64,000 nt of DNA from Chionis minor (taxonomy: Eukaryota; Chordata; Aves; Charadriiformes; Chionididae), in NCBI GenBank assembly GCA_013398295.1, contig VZSF01001275.1, positions 240,641 to 304,640 of the forward strand. Direction: 5' to 3'. The notes beneath the pieces are model-generated. The model was not told the DNA's origin, made no database searches, and was given only the letters and a program-made list of their open reading frames with translations. Below, piece after piece: positions 24,703 through 38,345 of this stretch. The stretch's first letter is position 1, and every line of letters begins with the position of its first letter. Position numbers and translations under genes: made by a program.

Positions 24703-26099
24703 CTTTTTTGTTTTAAATTAACCTTTCAAGGTCATGTTGGGATGAAGCCATTTAAATATATATCAAAGGGGTATGTGCAGAGGAGAAATGCACAGCTTAC
24801 TGCGATATGTTCTTATACAGTAAGAATATGTCCTCATTTTACACATGGTTGATTTGTATACCATAAACACATTTTCAAAGGTGACCTTGAAGCTACTATC
24901 CTCAGTTCTTAAACATTTGTGTTACAATTGAATCCAAGCAAATGTATGTGTGAAGAGTAAAAAAGTGGGTTTTTCTTTCTAAACAAATAATACAAATAAT
25001 TTCTTTGCTAGAAGAGGCATAAATCAGTTTATTTCTGTTGGGTTCACTGGACCTACCACAATTTGCACTAGCTGAAAATCTGGCCTTCATTCTTTAATCC
25101 ACAGATATACTTTGTCATTGCAGTTTATGTAAACATGAGATCAGCTAGTACTTCCAGACTCAAATGAACTCCTTGATAGTTCAAACTGAAACTTTTTTCT
25201 TTTTTTTTCAGTTTTAAATCTGAATTTTGCTCTCATCATTTATCTTACAGCTGACCACAAGTAGACGTGGAGCGTTGCTGGGTTTTGTGGTATGGTTTTG
25301 TCTGGGGATTTTTAAAAGTAAGTAAGTACCCTGTTATTCTTCAGACACAAAAATTTAAGTGACCCATTAAAAGTTAACATAGCTGCGTGTACTCGTCTTA
25401 ATAAGTTTTGAAAGAGCATTCTGTAATAGCCCAAACAAATCTAGTATCCAACAGATTCTCATTGTTTGAGTCAATCCACATTATAAACTGTTCATAATGT
25501 CTTTTTTTAACAAATGGAACTATTTTCAAGCTATGGGAATGCAGGAAAGGAAAAGAAATAGGTGAATTTCTGTTTCATTCCATAATTTAAAATGCACACA
25601 TGAGATTGGACAGCATATAAGTCTTCTTTTAATGTGCAAGGACCATAAGAAATCTGAAATAAACCAGTTATTCACAAATGTGGTTTCAAACACTGGTATT
25701 TTATACACAGTGTCAGTATTATTAATTTTGTCTTGCATTTCCCCAAATAATTCAAACTACTTTGTAGTCAAAACAGTCAGAAACATAAACTTGGTTCACT
25801 ACTGCACAGCTACATAGGAATGAAATGCAAAGGGTATTTCATGGATAGCCTTGCCGAACGTATTAGAGGAAGAGAAAAATACTTAATCCACTTTAAACTA
25901 TTGGGAGAATTTCAGTTGGCAAACTGGTCATACTGGAATTTGACCATATGCCACCAACACCTCTATGAAATGCTCTAAAATGCAATTTCTCAGGAATGAA
26001 ACAGTTGACTACTGTATTGAAAAATGGAAGAAGTGTAAAATAATAAATAGACTAGAAAATAACATGAGGCGAAGACTGAAAGTCATAATGATCATACTA
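24331..26099. other. Non-coding stretch with a long A run
   Basis: AT-rich unique-looking sequence. A 33-base A run (24668-24700) is listed separately. No gene recognised. Confidence 0.5.
24668..24700 (+). repeat. A33 homopolymer
   Basis: An uninterrupted run of 33 A, the longest homopolymer in the window, followed directly by CCC and a T run. It might be the tail of a retroposed transcript on the plus strand. However, I recognise no gene-like sequence upstream and no flanking target-site duplication. Its exact length may also be unreliable in an assembly. Confidence 0.9.
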
Positions 26100-26329
26100 C
26101 CATATACTTTCAAAGTACTTTTTATCTGAGACTTTCAAATGGATTTTTATGCATGTAGAGCTATAATAGAGGCAAATATTATGCCAGTGTTACAGAGGAG
26201 TAAACTGAGGCATAGTGAATTTACACCACTTGCTTTAGGCAACACAGATGGTTAATGGGAATGCAGGGAAAATAATTAGTAATTCTGAATTATACTGTGC
26301 TATTTTAATCACAAGACCTTTTTCTCTCC
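26100..26329 (+). repeat. MIR/CORE-type ancient SINE fragment
   Basis: The hallmark central words of MIR-like SINEs are present: attatgccagtgttacagaggagtaaactgagg-type sequence at about 26178-26212, then a 'ttgctttaggcaacacagatggttaatggga' block. Finally there is a degenerate 'ctgtgctattttaatcacaagacctttttctctcc' segment, the equivalent of the family's 'taaccactagacca' region. The 5' part ('actttcaaagtacttt') also fits. It is more complete than the copy at 7220-7372. Identified by eye. Confidence 0.7.
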
Positions 26330-29300
26330 GAGGTACTTCATATGCATTTAGGACCAGATTTGGAAGGATTTATAGGAAAAGTTGCAGGCAGAAACCTTTA
26401 AGGACTTTCCAAAGCAGTGTGCTGATCCAGGGGGAATTTGAGTCCTAAATCACTGTGAGCACCTGGGTCTGAGCCTTGCAAAGCTGAGCAGAACTGAAGA
26501 ACCCCAGAATGTGTCTCTACACCAGCACATTGCTGAGGTACCAGCTACTCTAAGAACACAACATTCAGTTCATCCACTCTGGATCCACTTGATATCCATG
26601 AAACCTTCTCATGTGCTGAAAATGAGGAAATTTGCTGAGACATGAAACACTGTACAATAGTTTATTTCTGGGATGTGTTTCCAGCACTACCTATGCTGTG
26701 TGTATTACTCTAGATGACCATCCTTGGCGGTGGTCTGCAAGTTCCTCTGCTGTCTAGAAACTGAAAAATGAGATCTACAGATCCCTTCAGAGGCATTGAT
26801 CTTCATGGAATAACAGATGAGTTGTCATTAAGCATTGGTGTGGAAAGTTGCCATCAGACTTGGCAGTTCTCACTCCAAAAATCAAGCTTTGAAGTTTTCC
26901 TCAGTGTTGAGAGTTTATGATATAAATACAAAAGCAAAGATTAAGTTTTATAGGTAGTTTACCAGACTAAACATAGTTGTGAAAACTGTTAAAAAAGAAA
27001 GATTCCAAACATAGCAACAACCTCCACAGGGAAAAAAATGGAATTTGGGAACTGCTGTCTACCAGCTCCACCACATGGCAAAGCAGTAATTTACAGTTCG
27101 CTCTCTAGAAGGGGGATAATTTAAAACTAAAATCTTAGTTTGCCTCAATTTCTTTAGCAGGTATGTCTTCAGTGGAGGGGTCCCAGAGAGAAAAACTGTA
27201 ACAAAGGCACATGCAAAGTCAAAATGAGCTTTGTCAGACTCACGGCCTGCCAGAGAGGACAGTCTTATTTCGATGAAAAGCTGTCTCTCCCTGCAGGGTG
27301 GGAAATTAGGTTTTCTTACACGTTTGTAGGACAGTAGAGATTGGTTTCTTCTTGGAGCTCCTGTGTGTGACTGTAGCATGCTTAATTGAGCCAGAGGACT
27401 CCAGACAGGTCCAGAAAGGGAAGACCCCAACAAAACTGTGGTGCTACAAGGTTACCCACCTGCTATGCCACAAGCACACCAGCCCTTGGACTTCTCAGGT
27501 CCTGTTGTACTTGGGAAGGAGAAGAAGGGTAAGAGACAGTGGGCAGATGCTGCAGCCCTAGCTTCACTTTTTTTGCTCTCCCTGGAGATAAACTCCACGT
27601 CATGAAGGAAATGTCCTTCTGCGCTCCTTCGAGGAACATGCGGCCCATATGCATTGCCTCCATGACAACAGAGGTTCTTAGTGGAGAAGGCAGATGGATC
27701 TGTCTTGGGAAAACAATAATTAAAGAACTAAATCCCTTATTCAGAATACAAGTTATCTTGACTGGCCCAAGCCAAACTACTGGACAAAAGAGTGAACTAG
27801 ACTTATTCTTTTCCTTTCAGTTGAAAAATGAAAAGTTTTTGCAATGACACATCTACAGCACTTGTGTTTGTAAAATTTAGTCTTAGCTGCCATGTTATAT
27901 TTGATTCATTTGCAAACATCACTTTGTGACAAGTCACTAATTAGTATGTAAAGCTTGTAATGAAATTGACTCAAAACACAGTGTGGTATGATCATCATAA
28001 GTAGAAACTGGAGCTGGCTCACCACCTTTTTCAAAGTTTTGCTTTGCAAACATCTCACGGCAGCAATGGTAACTGTCAAATTATTGGTCGGTAGCTGCAG
28101 ACTCCTAACTCGCTAATTGCAGAAGTTTCCACAGGGCTGCTTTTGATTTGGGTGTTCACCTGGCACTATTCTAGCTCATGAAGTGTGGGATTTTAAAATT
28201 GAAGCACAGTTAGGTACTGGTATTTTGTGGCTTCATCTTTTTTACAAATAACTCTGCATTGTTAATATAATCTCAGAAAGTACATTTGAATTAATTTTTC
28301 AAATTTACAACAAACTTTATTTTATTCAGATTGGGATACAAGAAGTATCTCTGCTATTTTCCAGTGCCAGATTTATGAGAGAATTCACACAGTGTATAGC
28401 GCTAGTATTTTTAGTAGCATGGACTTACCAGAGATGACAGGGAAGATTAGGAATTCTATATTTATCTAACACAAGGCAAAAAATACCTGAATTCACACCT
28501 CAGCAAGAAAAATGTGTATGCTCAAGAGCATGCCTAAAAGCAGGGCAGGGTGTCTGGGAGACCGAGCATGGGGTGAATTGCAAGACTATGGAGAACACTA
28601 TGGTTTTGATCACTACTCTCTTGACTTCTACATGTATTAGTCTTTCCAGGCCACAGTTTTTCAACTCACTCAACAGTCATCTGCTTTCTCTAGGCAGTGA
28701 TTTTTCATTGACTAATCATCCACAAGTTACCATGAAATAAACAGCTTCATAAACTTAACTAATATTTGCTTTAAGGTAGCGCAAGAGAGTTTGCCCCATG
28801 GGAGCTGAAGTAGGAAAGCACACACAGAGTAGTGAAGGCAGGTGTGCTTCCACATCTGCAGGTAAGGATTCAGGGACAGAAGTGGCCACAAAATGTTGAC
28901 ATTTTAAAAATTAATGTCTAACTTGTCAATTTAAAGAAAAGCACAAAATCATCCTAGTTCCACTAAACGTTTTCTCTGGTGGATCCAGATGAAATAATGG
29001 GTTTTATTTTTTCCTGAAGTGTCATTTCATTCTAAGTTCCATGCTTCATTTTGAGATTTTTCTTTTCAAATCAGATTACTTCCCTTTAAAATTTTGTTCT
29101 GAGCTTCCCCATGGTCTTCCACATTGCTGTTTCTGTTCTTTGATATTCTGTCTGCCCACTTTTTCACAAAATAAAAAATAAATAAATTACTGACTTCACA
29201 GTAAAGTTTATTCTTACAGTCTTTATAATAAACAATTTATTTGCGTTGGTTGTTTTTATTCCTATTCTGGGATGACATAAAATCTCGTATAATAAGGAGA

Positions 29301-32300
29301 GGGGTTAAAAAAAAGAAATTTTATACTTTGGCATGGCTGTCCAATCTTCAGAGTACAGTAATCATTGTGATGGATGTGGGAAGAGAAATAATGAGACTCT
29401 TTGCTTTATTTCTTTTCAGTCCATGGGTGGAAACCATGAAGCTTTTCAGTCTAATCATTCTTCACATCCATCCTTGATAAAATTCTCAGCAGTCAGCACA
29501 GATTTAAGAAGAAAAAAAAGACACTCTCTGTCTTGTTTTTCAACATTTGGAAAGTTTTAAGCAGTATTGCAGGTGGGAATACAGGCACAAATGTATTTTT
29601 CATAATTTCTCTCTGGATTATAAAATGAAAAATGTAATGCCGATTATGACATCTGAAAATATTTTGGAGCCCTTGAAAAACCAAAAAGTGAGACAAAACA
29701 GAACATGCAACATATATTTTATTTTTGCAGATAAGATTCATCAGAAATCGGGATTTCATTTTTGATTAACTCTTTACAGGGGATTGCATCTGCGATGTTG
29801 GAATGCTGTGATGTGCTGTGATATATTGAAGAACAGATTCATAATATTCATAGTCTGAGTATCAAAAAAAAAAAAATACAAAAAGGGAAAACACCTACCA
29901 GTCTGGGGAAAAGACAGGTCTACATCTGTATTTGTCACTTAACCTATCTAATTCTAAGTAGAAAGGACTCATCATTCTGATTGTCATCCAGGGGAAAATG
30001 TGAAGTGCTCTTTTGAATAAAAAATGTTTCTCTGCCTTTTTCAGAGGTTTGTTAGGTACAAGCTGAGCTGCTGCAGAGAAAGAGAAAATTGCATTTTTAA
30101 GGTCAAACGCTACAATGCAGAAGTTTACCTTTCAGGATTTATATATAAACACAAACAATAAAACACTACAGTATAAAAGCAGCATCTTACGGTAAGCTTC
30201 CTGAGGTATGTAACTTGTCCACTGCCACTTTTTTTCCCTTGAAATGCTTGTAGTCTTTCTCCCACCAGGAAGTGACAGGCTGGCATTTGGAAGAGGTCTT
30301 TTTATCAAAGGAGCCTGCTGTTACTGCCAAACCTGATGCTGCTATTGTCGGTTACAAAGGAGGCTGGATACTCTCACAGCTAATTGCCGCAATCTGTCAT
30401 CTCTGAGATTTAGGGATTGGGGTTTTTTTCAAGGGGATCTTGGTGTTCCCGAAAGGCTGGCTGTGGAGCTGGCAGCCACCTCCTGTGGGTCATGTTGGGG
30501 GGCTGGAGCCTGCCAGTGGTGGGGTGGGACCACCGCAGGCATGTTCAGTGGGGCTGTGGTTTTCCGTGCCTTGGAGAGGCAATTGCCAAAAAAATAAGCA
30601 GCTCAGTTTTGACCATGACAAAGCCCCTGCTGAAGCTAATTCCAGTGAGAGAAAGGAGGTGAAGTAAGGATCTGCAAAGGGTCTCGAGCAATGGGTGCAG
30701 TCTTGAGAGGAGAGGCAGTTTGGCCAGTCACCCAATTTAGCGGGAGAGAGGGGATTGCACAGAAAAAATTGCACAGGAGGTAGAAGTGGTTGGGGACTTT
30801 CCTGTGGTCTCCTTGATATTTCTTGGGGCTGAATGGTTACACAGGACAGCAGGGAGACCTTACTAGGGTGGGCAATGCCTAATGGGTAGCACTTTCTCCT
30901 AGCATTTGGAACACCCAGCACCACTGTCCCCAGCTGGCTGAATCAGATCAAAGTATCTCACCTGGATCTCCGGCAGACCAAATAAATGGTCATATTGGGT
31001 GTGTTTTGCCATGTATATGTGTATATGTAATGAAATATTCCTTGGTCTAAGGAGATGGGATTTGTTTTATAAAATACAGACATCTGTTTCACAGGTAAAG
31101 TTTCTGTATTAGCTAGCAGAGAGGAATAAACACTTAACAAAAAATTCATCAGATCTATGTTTAGGTGTAGAGGAAACTCATCCATAGCAGCAATAGCATT
31201 AAGGGAAGTGGAGGCTCTTGGTTCTGTGAGCTGAATGTGGAAAGCAGCTATTGGAAAGATAACCTGTCAAAAGAGGCTGGATGATGCATCCAGCCAGGGA
31301 GAGCTCTGTATGATGCTTATGTGAATGTTAGCCCATGAACTTAACGTCAGTCCTTATTTGCTGAGGAAATTTAAGTCCTCTCCAGGTGCCAAGCTGCCAG
31401 CCAGCCATAACAATACTTTATCCCCTGTTTTGGTTCTGCTCCAAGCTAGCAGGTTTCTGACACATAATATATATTGACAGGCAGAACTTCCTGAACAGCA
31501 TCTGAGTAGCCACACTTCATTAGCACGCTAAGCATGGACACAGAGAGCTCTGCAGTAAATGTGATAGGATAGGAGGAAATTCAGAATAAATACATCAGTA
31601 ATTAATAAAACGAGAAATGCACAGAGTGGGTCTGCTGGCCTTTGCAATAGAGACCAAACACAGAGGTTTTGCAGGACTGACTTCCAAAACTGCTAGCTGG
31701 ACCTGGGAAAATGTGAACAGAAGAGAGGTGGCTTTTAGCTCCGTAAGGTGTGAAAACATTTTGATATCACATATAGAAAAAAGAATAATTTCTGTGTGCA
31801 CAAGTGTGGTTTTAATATAAGATCAACCGATAACTCTTATCAAAGAAGTGGTGAAAACTGACTGCAGCTACATACTAGCCACATTCTCCAGCAGCATCAA
31901 TCTCTGTATCTGAACATCTCACATGACTTCAAAGGAAAACATAAACCCTTCCTCCCTTCGCATCATTTATAGGGATTTGCTTTGGGTTTTATTTTTTCAA
32001 CTAAAGGCAATTATGCTGGAAGGTCCACATCAAAGAAAACGCCAACCTTAGGCCTTTTTGCACTATCCAGGACTGGCAATGCAATGGATATTCATCTCTT
32101 TAGGGTATCCCATCACGTGCACTGGCCAGAGTATATTTCACAGTATTAATGGTGGTGAGGTTAAAGTCTGGCTTTTCTTAGAAAAGCTGGATATCATCAT
32201 AACCAGCTGTTCTGATTTGCTGACTATTTATTAACATCTTTAGTAATTATGCATGGCAGATTTCATGAGAACACAATCATACAGCTTGTGTAAATTAATG

Positions 32301-35300
32301 CCCTTAATAAAACCTGCCTAGTCTTATGCAGTTAGCTCCTTCGTTAAAGTCTGTTTCTCCCGTTAAAATATTTAGGTATTGCATGCATATGCCCCCTCTC
32401 AGGCACAGGCTGTGCATGTTTTCTCTGTTCGTTCTGCATGAGAAACTCTCATTGACCCAAATAAGGGCTCAGTGCATGGGCCATATGCTAAGAATATGGA
32501 AATTGCTTTGAGAATATGTTGATTTTCCATACCCCCATCATAACAGCAGTGTGGGTGTCACTGCTGGATGGTCTCTTGCAAATGGTTAAAACTGCATCAC
32601 TGGAGTCAGTGGAATTTTTGTCTCTGAACACAATGAGAGGATGCTTTCATACTTATTGCCCCTTGGGCTGCTCTCAGCTGTCTCCAATTCCTCTGACCAA
32701 GGGTGTTGTGCACAGCCCTGTGGTCTTTTCTGGGATTAGATGTCCCCAGGGGAGGACTCTCCCGGTCTATCTGGAAGGATCCCAAAATAATGCCAAGCCA
32801 TTTCTCTCATCCCCAATCTCCTCATGTTTCCCAGAGAGTTTATTAAGGTTTGGGGTGAAGCCTTTCTTGAATGCCTCATCAGGTGCACCCCAGGCAACGT
32901 AGTTCAGTGCATAACAATGCAGGATTTATCTCACCTCGCTTTTACTGTCTGAAAGTTAAACACCTTCTGTGAGTCACTTGTGTAAGTCTTTCCGTATTAA
33001 GAGAGCAGAAATAAGCACCACCTCAGGGTTATTCATCCCATCTTTAGCTAAGAATAACAGAATGTAGCAAAGAAATTTTCATCTGGATGTACAATTATTC
33101 AGTTCAGAAATTACTCCAGATCCTGCCTTAGAAAAGGCCATAGCAAAGCATAGTTTGGGTAGCTGGATAATAACTCTCAATTCAAGAGTCTGAAAGATGT
33201 TTTTGTTCAGTGATAAGCAGTAATAGGACGAGAGCTCTGATGTGGACAAAAAACTAGACAACATTCTGAGGATTAAAGGTTTGAGTTGGTAGGTTTTTTC
33301 CTTAAAAAAACAAACAAACAGAAGTTCTTAAAATCAGGCACAAGTACTCACTGCCAATATATGTGAAAATGTTTTTACCTCTTTTCCCCTTTTTTTTAAA
33401 TGTGCCCTAATTTTGTTTAGTCCTGTGGTAATTCAGGTCCTCTGGTCAGCTGACCATCTCGATGTGTCAGGACTAAAATTTTTTCACACTTTTTTGTGCC
33501 CTCTTCCTGAATCTGCCGTAAAAACATCAACAGGAAACAGTTCTTTTAAAACAAATATTCACCAATTTCTTAAATTTTGCAAAGCCCAAGAACCCAGTGA
33601 CTCTATTTAGACTAATACTGATGTCACATCCTTTAAAGAAATATAGGTCCACTACAGATCTTACTCCCTTTCACATAACCCACTCTGCCCAGATTTCAGT
33701 TTCAACGGATACATTAATCTTGCTTTAAAAGACATTGTTGTAGCCGGGAGATACTGTCTTAGTATGGAGTGTTGAATAATGTCATTACTTTTTCTCAAAC
33801 AATGCCTATGTTGCCTTACATTAAAATAATTCCTTTATAAAGAGTTTGCTCTGAGCTGAGGGTGGCTCTAAGCTATACATATGGTAATATACTCTGCTCA
33901 TCCACTCTTATGACATGTTGTTTCTAGCTCTATAAGCCTACACCCATGTGGACACAAACATATGCACGCTTAGGCAAACACATTTAAAAACGTGTCCATG
34001 AATCTCAGTGCCAGGACATCCACCCTGGCAAGCTCTTTTGTTTTTGTGTAGATGCATGTTAGCAGAGCTCCCCAAAAGATGTGCTGCTGTACACTCTTAT
34101 CTCTGGCACTACACATTTGTAGGAGCAATACGGGCAAGAGGGGAGCTTGTGGTTCCATGTCACCATTCCCATACTTTTTGAGGCATCCGTTGACAGGAGC
34201 ACTGCCTGGTGCTCCTCCGTCAGGGCAGCTCAGTGGGATGGGGATTCTGTTCACCAGGACATTTGGCAAAACCACTGTCTCATTTCACATCAGACAGTGC
34301 CAAATTCCTTAGGCTGCTATATTATTTCAGTTTCATGTTTTTTACTGACCACAGGTTTCGGTTGTCGTACACCTCTGCGCAAAATGAGTGAAGGGTGCAG
34401 AGAGAATACAGCAGCACACGTGTTTGCACTCCCTTTTGTACTGATGCAAATGATGATGCAAAGTGAAAGGCAAGGGTAAATTACATTCCTTGGGGCAGGT
34501 TGTGAGCCTTTACATGCAACATTGATTAATTACCGACATAAAGAGCCCGATTAACTTAGTAAGATTATAATCAGGTCTTAAGCCTTTTGTTTGCACAACA
34601 GTAAATCAAAGGAAAGTGAAAAGTCAGAAATTAGATGTGTATGTTTCCATATGTCTGTCTATACATATATAAAGACACATCCCCACAGCACAGGTAGAAA
34701 GGAGGAATAAGTATCAGCAAGGAAAGCCTTTTGGTTTTCCTTACGTTATCAAATGTGTGGACAAACCTGCGATTTATTTTCCATGTTTTGGATGCAACCG
34801 GTCAATGTGTGCTGTGCAGCTGTGACATAAAACTTCTTTCAAAGAGGGCTAACGCTAAAGAAAGATATTGCAAATATGTGACCTGTGTTCTGGTTTTGTA
34901 AAATATTTTTCTAATTTCATCGCTCCGGGATAAAGCTTTATAACTTAAGCCAGAATCGTTGAAAAATGTTGCTGCTTTGCTACTGCAGGCAAAATCTGTA
35001 CAGAATAGGATTTATAATATATACAAACTCTCAGACAGTTCCTTTAAACTTACGGAAACTCCTATAATAGAGTTTTACTGAAGTCCAAAATAAGTCCTGG
35101 CCAAGGTTTTTGCTGAATCTGTTGAATTCTAAAGCAGGCCTGGGTCTCAGCATGATTTTCCTACTGTCTCCTGAACAAAAACCGCCTTATATTCCACCCA
35201 GGAGCATAACCCATAAAACATGCACAATAAGATATATAGAAATCCATCTCTCCCAGTCTAATGAATTTAATCAAGATCAACAGTTGTGTGAGATCAGTTT

Positions 35301-36149
35301 TGGCAGAAACTTGTGCAGGTGCAGATTTCTATTGTTGTTCAGTCAAACCATCGAACAGGAGCTCTCTTGTGCTTGAATAACCTCTACCTTTCTTTCCGAC
35401 ATTTTAATGAGTGAGTGGCGTATGTTTTAGACACAATATCATGCATGATACAAAGCACACACACCATGACAGATGCCATAGGATTCACGGGGTGTTTTTT
35501 TCCTTATACTTTTTGAAAGACAATATACAGGCTCCTGCCCTACAGCTGTCTTGGCTGTAGCACTTGTATAATAAGGATGTTGTCTGAGGAAAGAGGGTGT
35601 GAAGGCAAGAGAAAAGCCACAGAAATGGGTGCTTGTCTGACAACAATCTTCTTCCCCCAGTGTGAGTGTATTTGTGTCATACTGCATCCGACGGCATTTG
35701 CACCAGCCAAGGAAGACATTGGGAGCCAGGTATCTCCCATTTTCCTCCTTCCCCTTGCCCTCCAGCACTGTCCCTACTTGCTGTCAGCATTTTCTTGCCA
35801 CTGCTATGATATAGCTGAGCCCATTTTCCCGGCGAAATGGCAGGAGGCGAGGTTTTGGCAAAAATGCCCGCAATCTGCATCTTGCCTTTGCTGGGGCCTT
35901 TCTGCATCCAGATGTCCTAAGGGACTAGCGGGGGGCTTCTCCAAAAGAAAATTCCTGGATTTCCTGCTTTGTGTTGACAGCAAAAAGCACGACACAACTC
36001 TTTTCTTCATGGCAACTTCCTTTTTTAATAGTATGGCGCCCTAAATGTAAGGGCGAAGCACTCCTCAGCGGAGAACACCCTGCAATAAGGGGTAGCCCAG
36101 GGCTGGCACTGGCAGGATGTTCACAGCTGCAGACAGATCCAGAACCCAC
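26330..36149. other. Long non-coding stretch, nothing firmly recognised
   Basis: Almost 10 kb with no young repeat and no recognisable gene. Frames reach 155 codons (35577-36044, plus) and 144 codons (30490-30924, minus) but overlap other frames and show no domain. A donor-like CAG|GTAAGG lies at 28859-28867 and an A13 run at 29864-29876. Homeodomain-core-rich text occurs at 34520-34580. The region 28020-28160 has the unbroken, mixed-composition texture of conserved non-coding DNA. All of these are weak. Confidence 0.45.
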
Positions 36150-36210
36150 CAAAGTGAGTGGAAAGATGGTCATTGACTCAGGTGAGGTCTGGATCAGATC
36201 CCTGTGGAAA
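36150..36210. repeat. Ancient palindromic amniote repeat fragment
   Basis: The string 'gaaagatggtcattgactcag' followed by 'ggtctggatcagatcc' parallels the 'gaaagactcccattgacttca...ctttggatcaggcc' layout of a dispersed ancient amniote repeat. Degraded. It may belong to the same insertion as 36328-36378. Confidence 0.4.
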
Positions 36211-36327
36211 AATATGCTTGCTGTGAACTGCGTACAGGGAAATTCCATTTATAGAAGAGTCAAATGAAATGCTCAAATTGCTTCAATCCACGAGCAAATT
36301 GCACTTCTACCTATAATGAATTTTGTC

Positions 36328-36378
36328 TTATAGGCCCCAGTCCAGTCAGGCACTTAAGCACCTGCGTATCTTTTAGCT
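36328..36378. repeat. Ancient amniote repeat fragment (acttaagcac type)
   Basis: 'ggccccagtccagtcaggcacttaagcacctgcgtatctttt' follows the word order of a dispersed amniote repeat: 'ggccc...tcctgca', then 'cacttaagcac.tgc.taactttaa'. A related fragment in the opposite sense is at 46305-46350. Confidence 0.45.
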
Positions 36379-36439
36379 GATGAATAAATCTCTCAGAGAC
36401 AGTGTGACCAGGTTGCTGAATCTGGGCAGAAGTGCAAGT

Positions 36440-36930
36440 CTATTCAGTGAAAAATAAGCAGGTTTTATTTATTTTACTCAGAGATACATGATATGTGTAA
36501 TTTTCCAGTAGCATGTGATTAAAAAAATCCTGACATTTTCAGTCATACATTTACTGCCTGCATGTTTAGGAAATTAGCTAGCTTAGCTTTTAATATGGAA
36601 CTGTATAACTTGCTTCTTTACTAGAAATGGCACAATTTCATCTTTTTTTAGCTAATATTCTCCATTCGTTTGCATGTGTCACACAGTTTTGCAAAAAATG
36701 TTGTTTAGATACGTGACATTTTATAGCATGTCTTGCTTAATAAAAACATAAAAGAAAATTAAAAGGCAATTTTATTTTCAGCTGCTCACAGATGGCATCC
36801 TACATTGCCAAAATCACATAATGCAGTTTTCATCCGACTTGCAACATTTTGAGTTTATTTTTGTGTTCTAAATTGCATGTGATGGCCGTTTCAGTGCCAT
36901 CTGATAGCTGAAGTTTCAGATGTAGGGATG
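36440..36930. promoter_or_regulatory. AT-rich block with conserved-element texture
   Basis: About 490 bases free of low-complexity decay, dense in homeodomain-like cores and E-box-like words. Examples are cagatggc near 36790, and atggccgttt...gtgccatct near 36883-36903, which forms a short inverted pair (gatggc/gccatc). It could be a conserved non-coding element. This is a judgement from texture only. Confidence 0.2.
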
Positions 36931-38345
36931 TACCCTTTTCATTTATTTTTGTCCCCCAACTGCAAAAGTAAACTCCAAAACCATTGCTTTGGTTAGCCTG
37001 AGTATTTGAACTTCCCAGTGGTTGCTGCTATACAAAAACATAGATATATATTTAAATACATGCTGCACTTTCCCTGCCCCAGACAGACATCTGGCCAGTT
37101 CCCATCTGCTGACTGTGACCTGAAGCATTTTTCTCTCTCTCTCATTAGTTTGGGCTTTTGCTGAGGTTCAGTAGCTCACACATGCTGATCCATCAGTTGT
37201 TTTTATTGGCAAACAGGTCCATCATTAACAATCAGAAACTATAGCATCTGCTAATTTAAGTGGGAACCACATCCTGTTGTACATTAGGTGTTTAGCAGTG
37301 TGGGCATTTATCAAAACAATGATTAAGTGAAATATACATGTGTGTAATATTAAGGATATTTCAGGCTATAAATAACAGATTTCATTTCTCTTCATCTTTA
37401 AAATAACATATGCATTTTACCATAGGGAAAAATCTGTCTAAATCTTTCTGGATAGTTTAACACTGGAAACCTTGGTCAACACAATGCTTGTCTGTTAAAA
37501 TCATTTGCATGCCTGTTTGTTCTGGGTGGGCTGCCCCTACCAGCAAACACAAAACATTATGAAGGTTTCGGAGACTGCAGAACTGGTGTAGCACATCTCT
37601 GTGGCAGGCAGCCCACGTGGGCTTTTGCTTCCAGAAGCTCAGAATTGAAAAGTAATGAATTAACTTCACTCATAGTCGCATTTTCAGTATTTTGATTCAG
37701 CAGCAGCACAAATTGCCCCAAACTTAACAAGTACACCGAGTGGAGAAGAAACATTTTTTTTAAAAGGAGGGGATTTCCAGAATGTGGATTTTGAGCATGC
37801 ATTTACCGATCTCCATGCTCTACCAGTACCTGCTTTTAGATATTAACACCATACTGTCAGATTTCGCTTTGTTAGATGACACGGGCATTCATTAATTGCA
37901 AATTAGTTTGTGGCACACCACTTGAAAGATACATCCAAAACTCTGAGTTCAAGGCTGATGTTCTTGTCAATCAGATGTCTTGCTTATTTACTTACTTCTA
38001 TAACTGCCATCATTCAAAGAACACAGAAAATATCAACAAGACTTGGAAAAATTCAAGCTTTGAAATAAAACTTCTCCTGAAGCACAAGAGCATGAGAAGC
38101 TGCGGCAGGCAGTGGAGATGCAGAGGCTGACAGTGTCCCACCACTTTACACGGCAGCTTCCCAGGAGGAAGGCCAGCTGGTTCTGCTCCCAGGGAAGCAG
38201 CTCTGGGTACCTGCATCCCTTTTAGAAGCTCATGTCTCAGGGTGTGATGGACATGTACTGCATTCCAACTTCATCCAAACCTGTCTGCATTATCAGGAAA
38301 GAAGAAAAGAAGTTTAATCACAAAGAACTCAAGACCAAGTAGAGG
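36931..38345. other. Non-coding stretch, nothing recognised
   Basis: No gene, RNA or repeat supported. Short frames only. Confidence 0.5.

Noticed and set aside
27059..27433. 124-codon minus-strand open frame
   Set aside because: Reads smoothly but has no family resemblance. Neighbouring frames are equally open. Kept out of the gene list for lack of evidence.
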